A stretch of DNA of 35,840 nucleotides from CAIOYC01 sp038327995 (GTDB taxonomy: Bacteria; Pseudomonadota; Alphaproteobacteria; Caulobacterales; Caulobacteraceae), in contig JBBQLP010000029.1 of assembly GCA_038327995.1 (NCBI GenBank), positions 1 through 35,840 on the forward strand, written 5' to 3'. Position numbers and translations under genes: made by a program. This document shows positions 23,903 through 32,383 of this stretch, piece by piece. The notes below the pieces were generated by a model. That model did not search any database. It was not told the origin of the DNA and was given only the letters and a program-made list of their open reading frames with translations. Within the stretch, counting starts at the first letter, position 1. Every line of letters begins with the position of its first letter.

Positions 23903-23932
23903 TTGACGCCCGCGCTCCGCCTCCGCTATAGC
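23903..23932 (+). promoter_or_regulatory. Promoter of the btu operon
   Basis: TTGACG (23903-23908) and a -10 in GCTATAGC (23925-23932) are spaced 17-18 bases. The -10 fits the GCTANAWC form of Caulobacter housekeeping promoters in seven of eight bases. Transcription would begin at about 23938, at the very start of the riboswitch. The upstream part of this region (23688-23902) shows no gene. Confidence 0.65.
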
Positions 23933-23935
23933 AGC

Positions 23936-24123
23936 GCCGCGACAGGTTCCCCGCGAGGGGATGAAAAGGGAACTCGGGTGAGACGCCCGGGCTGCCCCCG
24001 CAACTGTAAGCGGATAGCCTTTCCGTCACACGCCACTGGGCCGCTGCTCCGCAAGGGGAGGCGTCCTGGGAAGGCGACGGATCAGGCGATGACCCGCGAG
24101 CCAGGAGACCTGCCTGTCGCGGC
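23936..24123 (+). ncRNA. Cobalamin riboswitch
   Basis: The B12 box AGCCAGGAGACCTGCC lies at 24099-24114, the core CCCCGCAACTGTAAGCGG at about 23995-24012 and the conserved GCCACTG at 24032-24038, all in the canonical order. The ends pair as a perfect 11-bp closing stem (23936-23946 with 24113-24123). It binds adenosylcobalamin or a related cobalamin and lowers expression of the btu operon that follows. About 158 bases separate the aptamer from the btuB start. Confidence 0.97.
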
Positions 24124-24235
24124 TGTCGACCGAGCGGCCGGGGTGCGCCGAACGGTACGGGTCTTTTCCCGATGACGGCATTGTCGCCGCGTTTCGCGCG
24201 GGGCCGGCCGGGCGCGGGGTCTCCCCTTGTCTATC

Positions 24236-24277
24236 CGACCTCATGCGGCGCGCGGCTTGTCGTCAACGAGGAGGTCG
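24236..24277 (+). promoter_or_regulatory. Ribosome-binding-site sequestering hairpin of btuB (riboswitch expression platform)
   Basis: CGACCTC (24236-24242) is perfectly complementary to GAGGTCG (24271-24277), which contains the end of the GAGGAGG ribosome binding site (24268-24274) of btuB. The pairing would block translation, as expected for a cobalamin riboswitch of the translational type. No T-rich intrinsic terminator is seen between the aptamer and btuB. Confidence 0.6.
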
Positions 24278-24281
24278 CATC

Positions 24282-26264
24282 ATGCGCCACATAGCTGGAC
24301 TATCCGTTTCTCTCGCCGCCCTCACGCTCGCTGGCCTGGCTCACGCCGAGAGCCCGACCATCACCACAGCGCCATCGCCAGACGTAGCAGGATCAACCGC
24401 AGCAAACGCCGTGCAGGAGGTCGTGGTCGTCGCCAACCGCTCTCCAGAATTGCTCGAGAAGGTGGGAGCCTCAGTCACGGTGCTGACCCTGCCGCAAATC
24501 CGTGCCGATCAGGAACTGGTGGTGTCCGACATTCTCGCGCGCACGCCGGGGATCAGCTTTAACCGCAGCGGTGGGGTAGGACAGGCGACATCCCTACGCA
24601 TTCGCGGCGCCGAAACCGACCAGACCGTCGTGTTGATCGATGGCGTGAAGCTGAACGATCCCTCCTCTCCCGGTGGTGGCTATAACTTCGCCGACCTCGT
24701 TACCGGCGATATCTCCCGCATCGAGGTGCTGCGCGGGCCGCAATCGACGCTCTATGGAAGTCAGGCCATCGGCGGGGTGGTCAACATCATCACCGCCGAC
24801 CCCACAAGGCCGTTTCAGGAGGACGCTCAGATCGAGGGCGGGAGCTTCGGCACGGGCTACGCCAAGGCGGCGGCGGGCGGGAAGGATGGACCGCTCACCT
24901 GGCGGCTGGCAGGCAGCGCCTACACCACCAGCGGCGTTTCCGCGTTCGACAAGAAGTTCGGCGGCAAGGAAACGGACGGCTATCGCAACCAGTCGCTTAG
25001 CGCGCGGCTGGGGTACGAGATCGCCCCGGAGGTCTCTCTCGACCTGCGCGGGCTCTATGTGCAGGCGCGCAACAGGTTCGACGGCTTCTCCACCCCAACC
25101 TTCAGCTTCGGCGACGATTCAGAGTTCGGGACCACACGCGAAACCGTCGCCTATTCGGGCCTCAACTTCGGCCTTCTGGGTGGACGGCTGCGAAACCGGG
25201 TCGCGGCGCAATACACCATGACCCAACGCAGCAGCTACGACCCCGCCGACGCTCCCGTCGCTAAGGTGTTCGACGGACGGGGGAGCAATGTTCGCTACGA
25301 ATATCAAGGGCTCATAGAGATCGCGCCGGGCTGGCAAGGAAGGTTCGGGGCGGAAAGCGAGCGCTCCGCAATCGCCGCCTCCTCTCCCGCCTTCGACGGT
25401 CCAGGAACGCCGCCGACCAAGGCCGATGTGACTATCAACTCCGGATATGGCCAGCTTCAGGCGGAGGTGGTTCCGGGGCTGAATCTGACGGGCGGACTAC
25501 GCTACGACGATCACTCGACCTTCGGCGGGAACACCACGGGTCAGGCGTCAGCGGCGTGGTTGCTCAACGGCGGAGCGACCGTCCTGCGCGCCAGCTACGG
25601 GCGGGGGTTCAAGGCGCCGACGCTCTATGAACTCTACTCGGAGTTCGGCAACCTGTCCCTCCGTCCCGAACAGGCGGACGGCTGGGACGGGGGGGTGGAG
25701 CAAAAGCTGTGGGATGGCCGGATCGATCTTCAGGCCACCTACTTCAGCCGCGACGCTAACGACCAGATCACCTTCGTCTCCTGCTTCTCCCGCGTGACGC
25801 CGCAGTGCGCCAACGGCCGTTTCGGATTCTACAACAACATCCAGCGCACCGAAACGCGAGGGGTGGAGCTTTCCGGCGCGGCGCGTCCCCTGGTCGGACT
25901 GGAGTTCACCGGCAACTTCACCGCGCTTGAGGCAAAGGATCGTTCGCCCGGCGCCGCTACCTTCGGCAAGGATTTGGCGCGCCGACCGAAAGCGACCGCC
26001 AACTTTGGCGCGAGCTATCTCTGGCCGTTCAAGCTGACCACCGGGGTCGCGGTGCGTTATGCCGGATCGAGTTTCGACAACGCATCGAACACGACACGGC
26101 TTAAGACCTACACCTTGGTCGACCTGCGGGCCTCCTATCCGCTTGGTTGGGGTCTGGAGGTTTATGGCCGGGTGGAGAATCTAGCCGACAAGGCCTACGA
26201 GACCGCCTTCCAGTTCGGCTCGCCAGGACGCGCGGGCTATCTTGGCCTACGAGCGGTATTCTAG
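24282..26264 (+). CDS. btuB: TonB-dependent vitamin B12 receptor
   Basis: A 660-residue outer-membrane receptor. A signal peptide (HIAGLSVSLAALTLAGLAHA, cleaved near residue 22) is followed by a TonB-box-like EVVVVA, the plug domain (SDILARTPGISFNRSGG, LRIRGAETDQTVVLIDGVKL, RIEVLRGPQSTLYGSQAIGG) and a beta-barrel ending in the typical terminal Phe (LGLRAVF). The plug sequence is BtuB-like. It imports cobalamin across the outer membrane using TonB-ExbB-ExbD energy. ATG 24282 has a strong GAGGAGG site; the in-frame ATG 24243 is inside the regulatory leader. Control by the upstream riboswitch supports the substrate. btuF follows after 10 bases. Confidence 0.95.
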   Translation: MRHIAGLSVSLAALTLAGLAHAESPTITTAPSPDVAGSTAANAVQEVVVVANRSPELLEKVGASVTVLTLPQIRADQELVVSDILARTPGISFNRSGGVGQATSLRIRGAETDQTVVLIDGVKLNDPSSPGGGYNFADLVTGDISRIEVLRGPQSTLYGSQAIGGVVNIITADPTRPFQEDAQIEGGSFGTGYAKAAAGGKDGPLTWRLAGSAYTTSGVSAFDKKFGGKETDGYRNQSLSARLGYEIAPEVSLDLRGLYVQARNRFDGFSTPTFSFGDDSEFGTTRETVAYSGLNFGLLGGRLRNRVAAQYTMTQRSSYDPADAPVAKVFDGRGSNVRYEYQGLIEIAPGWQGRFGAESERSAIAASSPAFDGPGTPPTKADVTINSGYGQLQAEVVPGLNLTGGLRYDDHSTFGGNTTGQASAAWLLNGGATVLRASYGRGFKAPTLYELYSEFGNLSLRPEQADGWDGGVEQKLWDGRIDLQATYFSRDANDQITFVSCFSRVTPQCANGRFGFYNNIQRTETRGVELSGAARPLVGLEFTGNFTALEAKDRSPGAATFGKDLARRPKATANFGASYLWPFKLTTGVAVRYAGSSFDNASNTTRLKTYTLVDLRASYPLGWGLEVYGRVENLADKAYETAFQFGSPGRAGYLGLRAVF

Positions 26265-26274
26265 GACCCGCGAT

Positions 26275-27135
26275 GTGACTCCGATCACCCGCCGCGCCGC
26301 TTTCGCTCCTACGGTCCTCGCCATCTGCGGCGGTCGGGCTTTAGGTGTGGTGCGGCGGGGATTGCATGAGCACATCGTGTCGCTCAATCCCTGCCTCGAC
26401 GCGATACTGGTGGAAGTGGCTGATCGGCGTCAGATCGCCGCCCTCAGCCACTATTCACGCCAGCCTCAGGGCTCCACTATCGCCGCACTGGCCCGCACGT
26501 TCCCGCAGACCTATGAGAGCGCCGAAGAGGTGATGCTCCTCCGCCCCGACCTGATCCTCGCCAGCAGTCACACCGCCCCCGCGACCCGGGGCGCCCTGGA
26601 GCGGTTCGGCGTGCCGGTCGAAGGGTTCGACGTCCCAGCTTCGGTCGATGAGAGTCTCAAGCAGATCGAGCGGATTGCCGTGCTTGTCGGACATCTGGAA
26701 CGGGGCCGGGCCCTCATCGCGCGGATCAACGCCGCCATCTCCGCCGCCGCTCCGCCGCCGGGCCGAAAGCCCGTCGAGGCCCTCGTTTTCCAACCGCAAG
26801 GCTTCGCGGCGGGAGACGGCACCCTGATCGCCGAAATGCTGAAGCGCACGGGTTTCGTCAACGTGGCTGCGCGCTACGGGATCGTGCAGTGGGGCAATGT
26901 CTCGCTGGAACGCCTCCTCGCCGATCCGCCGCAGATCCTGCTGGCGGGCGAGACCAGCCCCGGCGCGCCCACCTGGGCCGAGCGAATTGTCAACCACCCG
27001 GCGCTTAAGGCGGTGGCGGGGCGGATGCAGCGGGCGGTCTTCCCTGAACGACTGCTCTATTGCGGCGGCTCTTCGTTGATCCAGACCGCGCAGGTGCTGT
27101 CGGACGCGCGCCGCAGGTTCGAGGCGCACGGATGA
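26275..27135 (+). CDS. btuF: Cobalamin ABC transporter substrate-binding protein (BtuF-like)
   Basis: A 286-residue protein of the helical-backbone class III binding proteins: IVSLNPCLDAILVEVADRRQIAALSHYS near the N-terminus, then RPDLILASSHT and a long central helix (SVDESLKQIERIAVLVGHLERG). The B12 operon context assigns cobalamin as ligand. GTG 26275 was chosen because it follows the btuB stop with AGGA upstream; a TTG at 26242 would overlap btuB. The N-terminus (TRRAAFAPTVLAICGGRALG) contains a weak, twin-Arg-like export signal and needs checking. It overlaps btuC by four bases (ATGA, 27132-27135). Confidence 0.85.
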   Translation: MTPITRRAAFAPTVLAICGGRALGVVRRGLHEHIVSLNPCLDAILVEVADRRQIAALSHYSRQPQGSTIAALARTFPQTYESAEEVMLLRPDLILASSHTAPATRGALERFGVPVEGFDVPASVDESLKQIERIAVLVGHLERGRALIARINAAISAAAPPPGRKPVEALVFQPQGFAAGDGTLIAEMLKRTGFVNVAARYGIVQWGNVSLERLLADPPQILLAGETSPGAPTWAERIVNHPALKAVAGRMQRAVFPERLLYCGGSSLIQTAQVLSDARRRFEAHG

Positions 27136-28115
27136 GGCCGATCTCTTACCCCCTTTTGATAGGAGGGCTTGTGCTCTTGATCGCCGTCCTCGCCTTCACC
27201 TCGCTGGCGGCGGGACGGGTGTGGGTGCCTCTACCTTACTGGTTCTCGCAGGCGGACCCGCGCGGAGCCATCGTTCTGGGGCTTCGCCTGCCACGCGCGA
27301 TGCTGGGCGTCCTCGTCGGCGGCGCGCTCGGTCTCAGTGGCGCGGCGTTGCAGGGTTACACGCGCAATCCCTTGGCCGATCCAGGCCTCTTGGGCGTATC
27401 GGCCATGGCGGCGCTGGGGGCTGTTGTGACGCTCTATTTCGGCATCGCGGCGGCCTCCGCCTGGCTCTTGCCTGTGGGCGCGGTGGTTGGCGCCATGGGC
27501 GGCATCGGAGTGCTCCTGCTTCTCTCGGGCAGGACGGGGGGTGTAATCGCCTTTGTGCTGGCGGGCGTGATCCTGAACACAATTGCCGGGGCCTGCGTTT
27601 CTCTGGCCCTCAGCCTCGCGCCAAACCCTTGGGCGTCAGGCGAAATCGTCAACTGGCTTCTGGGATCCCTACAAGACCGCAGCATTAAGGAGGTGCAATG
27701 GGCCGCGCCCTTCGTCAGTGTAGGCGCGGTTCTGATCTTCCTAACCACGCGATCGCTTGACGCCCTGACCCTGGGCGAAGACGGGGCTAGGGGCCTGGGG
27801 GTGAACCTTGGCCGCACGCAACTCTTTTTGGCCCTCGGCGTCGGGCTCGCAGTTGGCGGATGCACGGCGGTGACGGGGGAGATCGGCTTCGTCGGTCTGA
27901 TCGTTCCCCACCTGGTCCGACCTTTCGTGGGCGCGCGGCCCAGCCGGGTGCTATTGCCGAGTGCGCTGGCAGGGGCGGTGCTGGTGCTCGCCGCCGACAT
28001 TCTGGTGCGTATGACGCCGGGCGCGCAGGAGGTGAAACTGGGGGTCGCCATGACCGCTATCGGCGCACCGTTCTTTCTGGCGCTCCTGATTTCCATGCGC
28101 AGGCGACTGGCATGA
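27132..28115 (+). CDS. btuC: Cobalamin ABC transporter permease
   Basis: A 327-residue FecCD/BtuC-type permease with about ten hydrophobic helices. Conserved family segments are LRLPRAMLGVLVGGALGLSGAALQ, YTRNPLADPGLLGVS, VNWLLGSLQD and GEIGFVGLIVPHLVR. It forms the inner-membrane channel for cobalamin together with BtuD. Its ATG overlaps the btuF stop (ATGA), and its own stop overlaps the btuD start in the same way, so the three genes are tightly coupled. Confidence 0.95.
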   Translation: MRPISYPLLIGGLVLLIAVLAFTSLAAGRVWVPLPYWFSQADPRGAIVLGLRLPRAMLGVLVGGALGLSGAALQGYTRNPLADPGLLGVSAMAALGAVVTLYFGIAAASAWLLPVGAVVGAMGGIGVLLLLSGRTGGVIAFVLAGVILNTIAGACVSLALSLAPNPWASGEIVNWLLGSLQDRSIKEVQWAAPFVSVGAVLIFLTTRSLDALTLGEDGARGLGVNLGRTQLFLALGVGLAVGGCTAVTGEIGFVGLIVPHLVRPFVGARPSRVLLPSALAGAVLVLAADILVRMTPGAQEVKLGVAMTAIGAPFFLALLISMRRRLA

Positions 28116-28909
28116 GCGCGCAGGCCACAGGAGAGCTTCGCGTCGATGAGGTGCGGGTCCTGCTGGGCGGGCGCTCCGTACTGGACGGTGTTTCAACAAT
28201 CTTTCGCCGAGGTGAAGTAACAGCCGTGATCGGGCCCAACGGCGCCGGTAAATCTACGCTGATGTCCTGCCTCACCGGGCTTCGCAGACCCGATAGCGGG
28301 AAGGCGAGCCTCGATGGGCGCGTGATCGTCGACCTGCCCCACCGCGAGCGCGCGCGCCGCATTGGCGTTTTGCCACAAACGCCGGAGATCGCCTGGGCGG
28401 TGGATGTGGAGACCTTGATTGGCCTCGGACGCATTCCGTATCAGGGCGCGTTCGGCGGCGGGCTCGGCGCAGACGATCACGCGGCAGTAGAGCACGCGAT
28501 GGCGTCAACGGGAGTGACGGAGTTTCGCTACCGGGTTGCGACCACGCTCTCCGGGGGAGAGCGGAGCCGGGCGCTGCTCGCTCGCGCGCTGGCGGGAGAG
28601 CCGGACTGGCTGCTGGCGGACGAGCCGCTGGCGGGGCTCGATCCCGGCCATCAGTTCGACGCCTGCGACCTTTTCCGCCGCATCGCCGCCGAGGGGCGCG
28701 GCGTGGTTGTCACCCTGCATGACCTAACCCTGGCCGCACGGCTGGCGGACCGGATCGTTGTGTTGGCGGAAGGAAGGGTTGCGGCGGACGCCGCGCCGAG
28801 CGACGCGTTGACCGCCGATCTTCTGGCGCGGGTCTATGGTGTCGAAGCCACGGTCCTGTCCGCACCTGACGGCCTGTCGGTGACGCTGCTGGGCCGTGTA
28901 CGGTCCTAG
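28112..28909 (+). CDS. btuD: Cobalamin ABC transporter ATP-binding protein
   Basis: A 265-residue FecE/BtuD-type ATPase: Walker A GPNGAGKST, Q-loop GVLPQ, signature LSGGERSRALLARAL, Walker B WLLADEPLAGLD and switch His in TLHDLT. It drives cobalamin import through BtuC. The start overlaps the btuC stop by four bases. It is the last gene of the riboswitch-controlled operon, and its TAG is shared with the stop of the convergent flavoprotein in CTAG (28906-28909), leaving no room for a separate terminator. Confidence 0.93.
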   Translation: MSAQATGELRVDEVRVLLGGRSVLDGVSTIFRRGEVTAVIGPNGAGKSTLMSCLTGLRRPDSGKASLDGRVIVDLPHRERARRIGVLPQTPEIAWAVDVETLIGLGRIPYQGAFGGGLGADDHAAVEHAMASTGVTEFRYRVATTLSGGERSRALLARALAGEPDWLLADEPLAGLDPGHQFDACDLFRRIAAEGRGVVVTLHDLTLAARLADRIVVLAEGRVAADAAPSDALTADLLARVYGVEATVLSAPDGLSVTLLGRVRS

Positions 28910-30099
28910 GCTGCCTGCCCGGCGCACCAGCCGCTGGCCCAGGCCCACTGGAAGTTATAGCCGCCGAGCCAGCCGGTCACGTCCACCACCTCGCCAATGA
29001 AAAAAAGACCGGGGACAGCCTTGACCTGCATTGTCCTCTGGTCGAGTTCCGGGGTTTCGATCCCGCCCAAAGTCACCTCAGCCGTCCGGTAGCCCTCCGA
29101 TCCCACCGGCTTGACGCGCCAGGCGGTGGCGGCGAGCGCCACGCGCTTTAGCAGGGCGTCAGAGGCGTCGGCGATGGTTCCGGTCGCGCCTCCCTGATCG
29201 CATAGAAGTTGCGCCAGCCTGTTCGGCAGATGCCGCGAAAGCACCGTGGAAAGCGCCTGACGACCATTGTCCCGCCGCACGTCCCGCAAGACCCCGAACA
29301 GATCGACGCCCGGCGCCATGTTGATCTCGATCTCGTCGCCTTCGCGCCAGTAGGACGAAATCTGCAGGATCGCCGGGCCTGAGAGACCCCGGTGGGTGAA
29401 CAGCATAGCCTCCTCGAACTGTGTCTTGCCATTGGCGACGCGCACCTCCAGAGCCACGCCCGCGAGACCCTTGAGGCGGTCCAGCAGCCCGATCTCGAAG
29501 GTCAGCGGCACGAGGGCCGGGCGGGTTTCGATCATCTTGACGCCGAATTGCGCGGCGATCTCGTAGCCAAAGCCTGTCGCGCCCATTTTTGGGATCGACT
29601 TACCGCCGGTGGCGATTACGAGCGAGTCGCAGGAAATGATCGATCCGTCTACGGACAGTTCAAATCCCTCCACGGCTTTTTCGACGCGATCAACGCTCGT
29701 TCCAAGGCGCAGAACCGCCCCCCCCGCTTGCATCTCTTCCAGCAACAGATCGACAATCTGGCGCGCCGAACCGTCGCAGAAAAGCTGGCCTAGCGTCTTC
29801 TCGTGCCAGGCGATCCCGTGGCGGTTGACCAAGGCGATGAAGTCCTGTGGGGTGTAGCGGCGCAGCGCCGAGATGCAGAAGTGCGGATTGGCCGAGAGGA
29901 AGTTCTGCGGCGCGGTGCGGGTGTTGGTGAAGTTGCAGCGCCCGCCGCCGGAAATGCGAATCTTCTTTCCCGCTGCTCGGGCATGATCGATCACCAGCAC
30001 CCGCCGTCCCCTCTTGCCTGCCTCGATGGCGCACATCATACCCGCCGCGCCCGCGCCGATTACCACGACGTCGAAATGCTCTGAACCTGTCGTCTCCAT
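28906..30099 (-). CDS. BaiN/HI0933-family flavoprotein (NAD(P)/FAD-dependent oxidoreductase)
   Basis: A 397-residue protein with the FAD-binding GxGxxG motif near the N-terminus (VVVIGAGAAGMM), the family hallmark GRCNFTNT after ISGG, LVIATGGKSIPKMGATGFGY, THRGLSGPAILQIS and the C-terminal GEVVDVTGWLGGYNFQWAWASG. The HI0933/BaiN group is widely conserved; BaiN itself reduces bile-acid intermediates in gut bacteria, but the role in free-living bacteria is unknown. ATG 30099 was chosen because homology begins there; a TTG at 30135 is possible but unlikely. It is divergent from the pseudouridine synthase with only 44 bases between starts. Confidence 0.9.
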   Translation of the reverse strand: METTGSEHFDVVVIGAGAAGMMCAIEAGKRGRRVLVIDHARAAGKKIRISGGGRCNFTNTRTAPQNFLSANPHFCISALRRYTPQDFIALVNRHGIAWHEKTLGQLFCDGSARQIVDLLLEEMQAGGAVLRLGTSVDRVEKAVEGFELSVDGSIISCDSLVIATGGKSIPKMGATGFGYEIAAQFGVKMIETRPALVPLTFEIGLLDRLKGLAGVALEVRVANGKTQFEEAMLFTHRGLSGPAILQISSYWREGDEIEINMAPGVDLFGVLRDVRRDNGRQALSTVLSRHLPNRLAQLLCDQGGATGTIADASDALLKRVALAATAWRVKPVGSEGYRTAEVTLGGIETPELDQRTMQVKAVPGLFFIGEVVDVTGWLGGYNFQWAWASGWCAGQAA

Positions 30100-30143
30100 G
30101 CCGTTTGTCTTGCAGGCTTTCGCTACGCGCGCCAAGACAGGCC

Positions 30144-30920
30144 ATGGCTTGGACCCGCCTCTACACCGAAGCCGAGCCCCAGCGGGTCAATCGCTGGCTG
30201 GCGCAAAGCGGCGTCTGTTCACGGCGGGAGGCGGAGGCGTTGATTGGGCAAGGGCTGGTGTCCATCGACGGCGAGGTCGTGGCCGATGCAGGGAGCAAGA
30301 TCGAGCCGGGACAGACGCTCGTTCTGGCCGACGCCGGGGAGGCGGCGCTAGGCGGCGCCTTGACAGTGATAATCCACAAGCCGGTGGGGATCGTCTCCTC
30401 CCAACCCGAGCCCGGTCAAATACCGGCGGTCAGGCTGCTAACGCGAGAGGCTCTATTGGGAACGAGCTCGGTGATCCCCAGCTTCGACAACAGGTTGGCG
30501 CCGGTGGGTCGTCTCGACATGGATTCGCGCGGCCTTCTGATCCTGTCGGAGGACGGAGTGGTGGCGAAGGCGGTGATCGGGCCCGCGTCCGATCTGGAGA
30601 AAGAATATCGCGTGACCGTCACCGGGAGGGTCACGGACCAGAAGCTTGCGCTGCTGCGTCATGGTCTGAGCCTCGATGGGCGGGTGCTTCGGCCTGCCAT
30701 GATTTCGATGCTCGAAGGTCAGACGCTGCAGTTCGTGCTCAAAGAGGGCCGCAACCGCCAGATCCGGCGTATGTGCGAGATGTTGGACCTGGAGGTGCTC
30801 GATCTCTTCCGCGTGCGGATCGGGCCATTGGCGTTGGGAGATTTGCCTGAGGGCCGGTGGCGGGTGGTTGGAGCAGCCGAACGGGCCAAGCTAATTGGCG
30901 CGTCTTCAGATCAAGACTAG
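30144..30920 (+). CDS. rluF: Pseudouridine synthase, RsuA/RluB/E/F family (RluF-like)
   Basis: A 258-residue protein with an N-terminal S4 RNA-binding domain (VNRWLAQSGVCSRREAEALI, about 14-60) and a catalytic domain with GRLDMDSRGLLILSEDG, where Asp125 is the nucleophile, then LEKEYRVTV and EGRNRQIRRMCEMLDLEV. The LEKEYRVTV segment and overall order fit RluF, which modifies U2604 of 23S rRNA in E. coli, better than RsuA, but the exact target is inferred. ATG 30144 precedes the S4 domain. The stop lies 5 bases from that of the convergent hldE. Confidence 0.82.
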   Translation: MAWTRLYTEAEPQRVNRWLAQSGVCSRREAEALIGQGLVSIDGEVVADAGSKIEPGQTLVLADAGEAALGGALTVIIHKPVGIVSSQPEPGQIPAVRLLTREALLGTSSVIPSFDNRLAPVGRLDMDSRGLLILSEDGVVAKAVIGPASDLEKEYRVTVTGRVTDQKLALLRHGLSLDGRVLRPAMISMLEGQTLQFVLKEGRNRQIRRMCEMLDLEVLDLFRVRIGPLALGDLPEGRWRVVGAAERAKLIGASSDQD

Positions 30921-30925
30921 TCCTT

Positions 30926-32383
30926 CTACCCGCCCCGCACCCTTGCAGCGATCTGCGTGGTGCTCTGACCCTCGATCAAGCCCACGCGCTCCACGCGGCC
31001 GCCGTTCGCCAGCACGAAGTCCGCGCCGACGATCTGGTCCACCGTGTAGTCGGCGCCCTTCACCAGCACGTCGGGGCGCAGGGCGTGGATAAGGCGCTCC
31101 GGCGTGTCCTCCTCGAAGACCGCCACCAGATCGACGGGGCGCAACGCTCCTAGGACTGTTGCGCGCGAGGCTTCGTCGTTGATCGGGCGGTCTGCACCCT
31201 TGCCCAGGCGACGCACCGAGGCGTCAGCGTTCAGGCCCACCACAAGCCGGTCGCAATGGCTGCGCGCGGCGGTGAGCAGGGCGATGTGGCCAGGATGGAT
31301 CAGGTCGAATACGCCGTTGGTGAAGCCAACTTTCAGACCGCTCTTGCGCCACCTCTCTACTTGCCGCTGTGCCTCCGCCCCTTTGGCAACCCTCTGTGCT
31401 GAGTCCTCGCCGTGCAGGGCGTGGATCAGTTCTTCCGGCGTCACCTGGGCGGTGCCGACCTTGGCGACCACCACCCCTGCTGCGGCATTGGCGATCACGG
31501 CCGCTTCCTCGACGGGCGCCCCGCAAGCCAGCGCCATGGCGAGGCTGGCGACCACCGTGTCCCCCGCCCCGGAAACGTCGAACACCGCCTGCGCCTGCGT
31601 CGGGATGTGCACGGCGCTCGTCGCGCTCACCACCGACATACCCTGTTCGCTGCGGGTGGCGATGACGCCATCGATACCGAAGCGCGCGATCAGGCTCCGC
31701 GCAGCAGTAATCACTGCGACGTCGCCCTCGACCTGCATATTCGTGGCGTCGCGCAGCTCTTTGCGGTTGGGCGTGAGGTATGTAGCGCCAGCATAGGGGG
31801 CGTAATCCTCGCCCTTGGGATCGACCAGCACCATGCGGCCCGCCGCCCGCGCACGCTGGATCATCGCCTGCGCCGCGCCACCCAAAAGCACGCCCTTGCC
31901 GTAGTCGGACAGCACAACCACGTCGCAAAGCTTGAGCGCCTCATCGAAGGCCGTGAGCAGGCGCATCGCGTCAGCAGGAGCGGGAGGACCCACCGTTTCA
32001 GAATCGAAGCGCAGCACCTGCTGGCCGTTGGCGATGAAGCGGGTCTTCACCGCGCTCTTGCGATCAGCGACGCCGACCAGCCAGTCGGTCGCGACGCCTT
32101 CCTTTTCACACAGGGCGCGGATGTGCCCCGCGTCTGTGTCTTGACCGATCAGCGCGACCAGATAAGGCTCACCGCCGAGGCTCTTCACATTCGCCGCCAC
32201 ATTGCCCGCGCCGCCCAGCATACTGGAGGTGGAGCCACCCAAAAGGATCGGCACCGGCGCTTCGGGAGAAATGCGCTCGATCGCCCCGTGGACGAAATGG
32301 TCCAGGATCAGATCGCCCGCGATCAGCACCTTGGCGCCCGCCAGACGCGCCAAGAGGTCTGCCGGCTCGCCCGCCTCACGCAT
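30926..32383 (-). CDS. hldE: Bifunctional heptose 7-phosphate kinase/heptose 1-phosphate adenylyltransferase
   Basis: A 485-residue two-domain enzyme of LPS inner-core heptose synthesis. The N-terminal PfkB/ribokinase domain (about 1-320) has GGAGNVAANV and the active-site DVSGAGDTVVAS; it makes heptose 1,7-bisphosphate. The C-terminal nucleotidyltransferase domain (from about 345) has GFTNGVFDLIHPGH, including the HxGH motif, and makes ADP-heptose. The length matches known HldE. The start codon overlaps the hldD stop by 8 bases (ATGCGTGA on the minus strand), so the genes are coupled. gmhA and gmhB are not in the window. Confidence 0.95.
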   Translation of the reverse strand: MREAGEPADLLARLAGAKVLIAGDLILDHFVHGAIERISPEAPVPILLGGSTSSMLGGAGNVAANVKSLGGEPYLVALIGQDTDAGHIRALCEKEGVATDWLVGVADRKSAVKTRFIANGQQVLRFDSETVGPPAPADAMRLLTAFDEALKLCDVVVLSDYGKGVLLGGAAQAMIQRARAAGRMVLVDPKGEDYAPYAGATYLTPNRKELRDATNMQVEGDVAVITAARSLIARFGIDGVIATRSEQGMSVVSATSAVHIPTQAQAVFDVSGAGDTVVASLAMALACGAPVEEAAVIANAAAGVVVAKVGTAQVTPEELIHALHGEDSAQRVAKGAEAQRQVERWRKSGLKVGFTNGVFDLIHPGHIALLTAARSHCDRLVVGLNADASVRRLGKGADRPINDEASRATVLGALRPVDLVAVFEEDTPERLIHALRPDVLVKGADYTVDQIVGADFVLANGGRVERVGLIEGQSTTQIAARVRGG

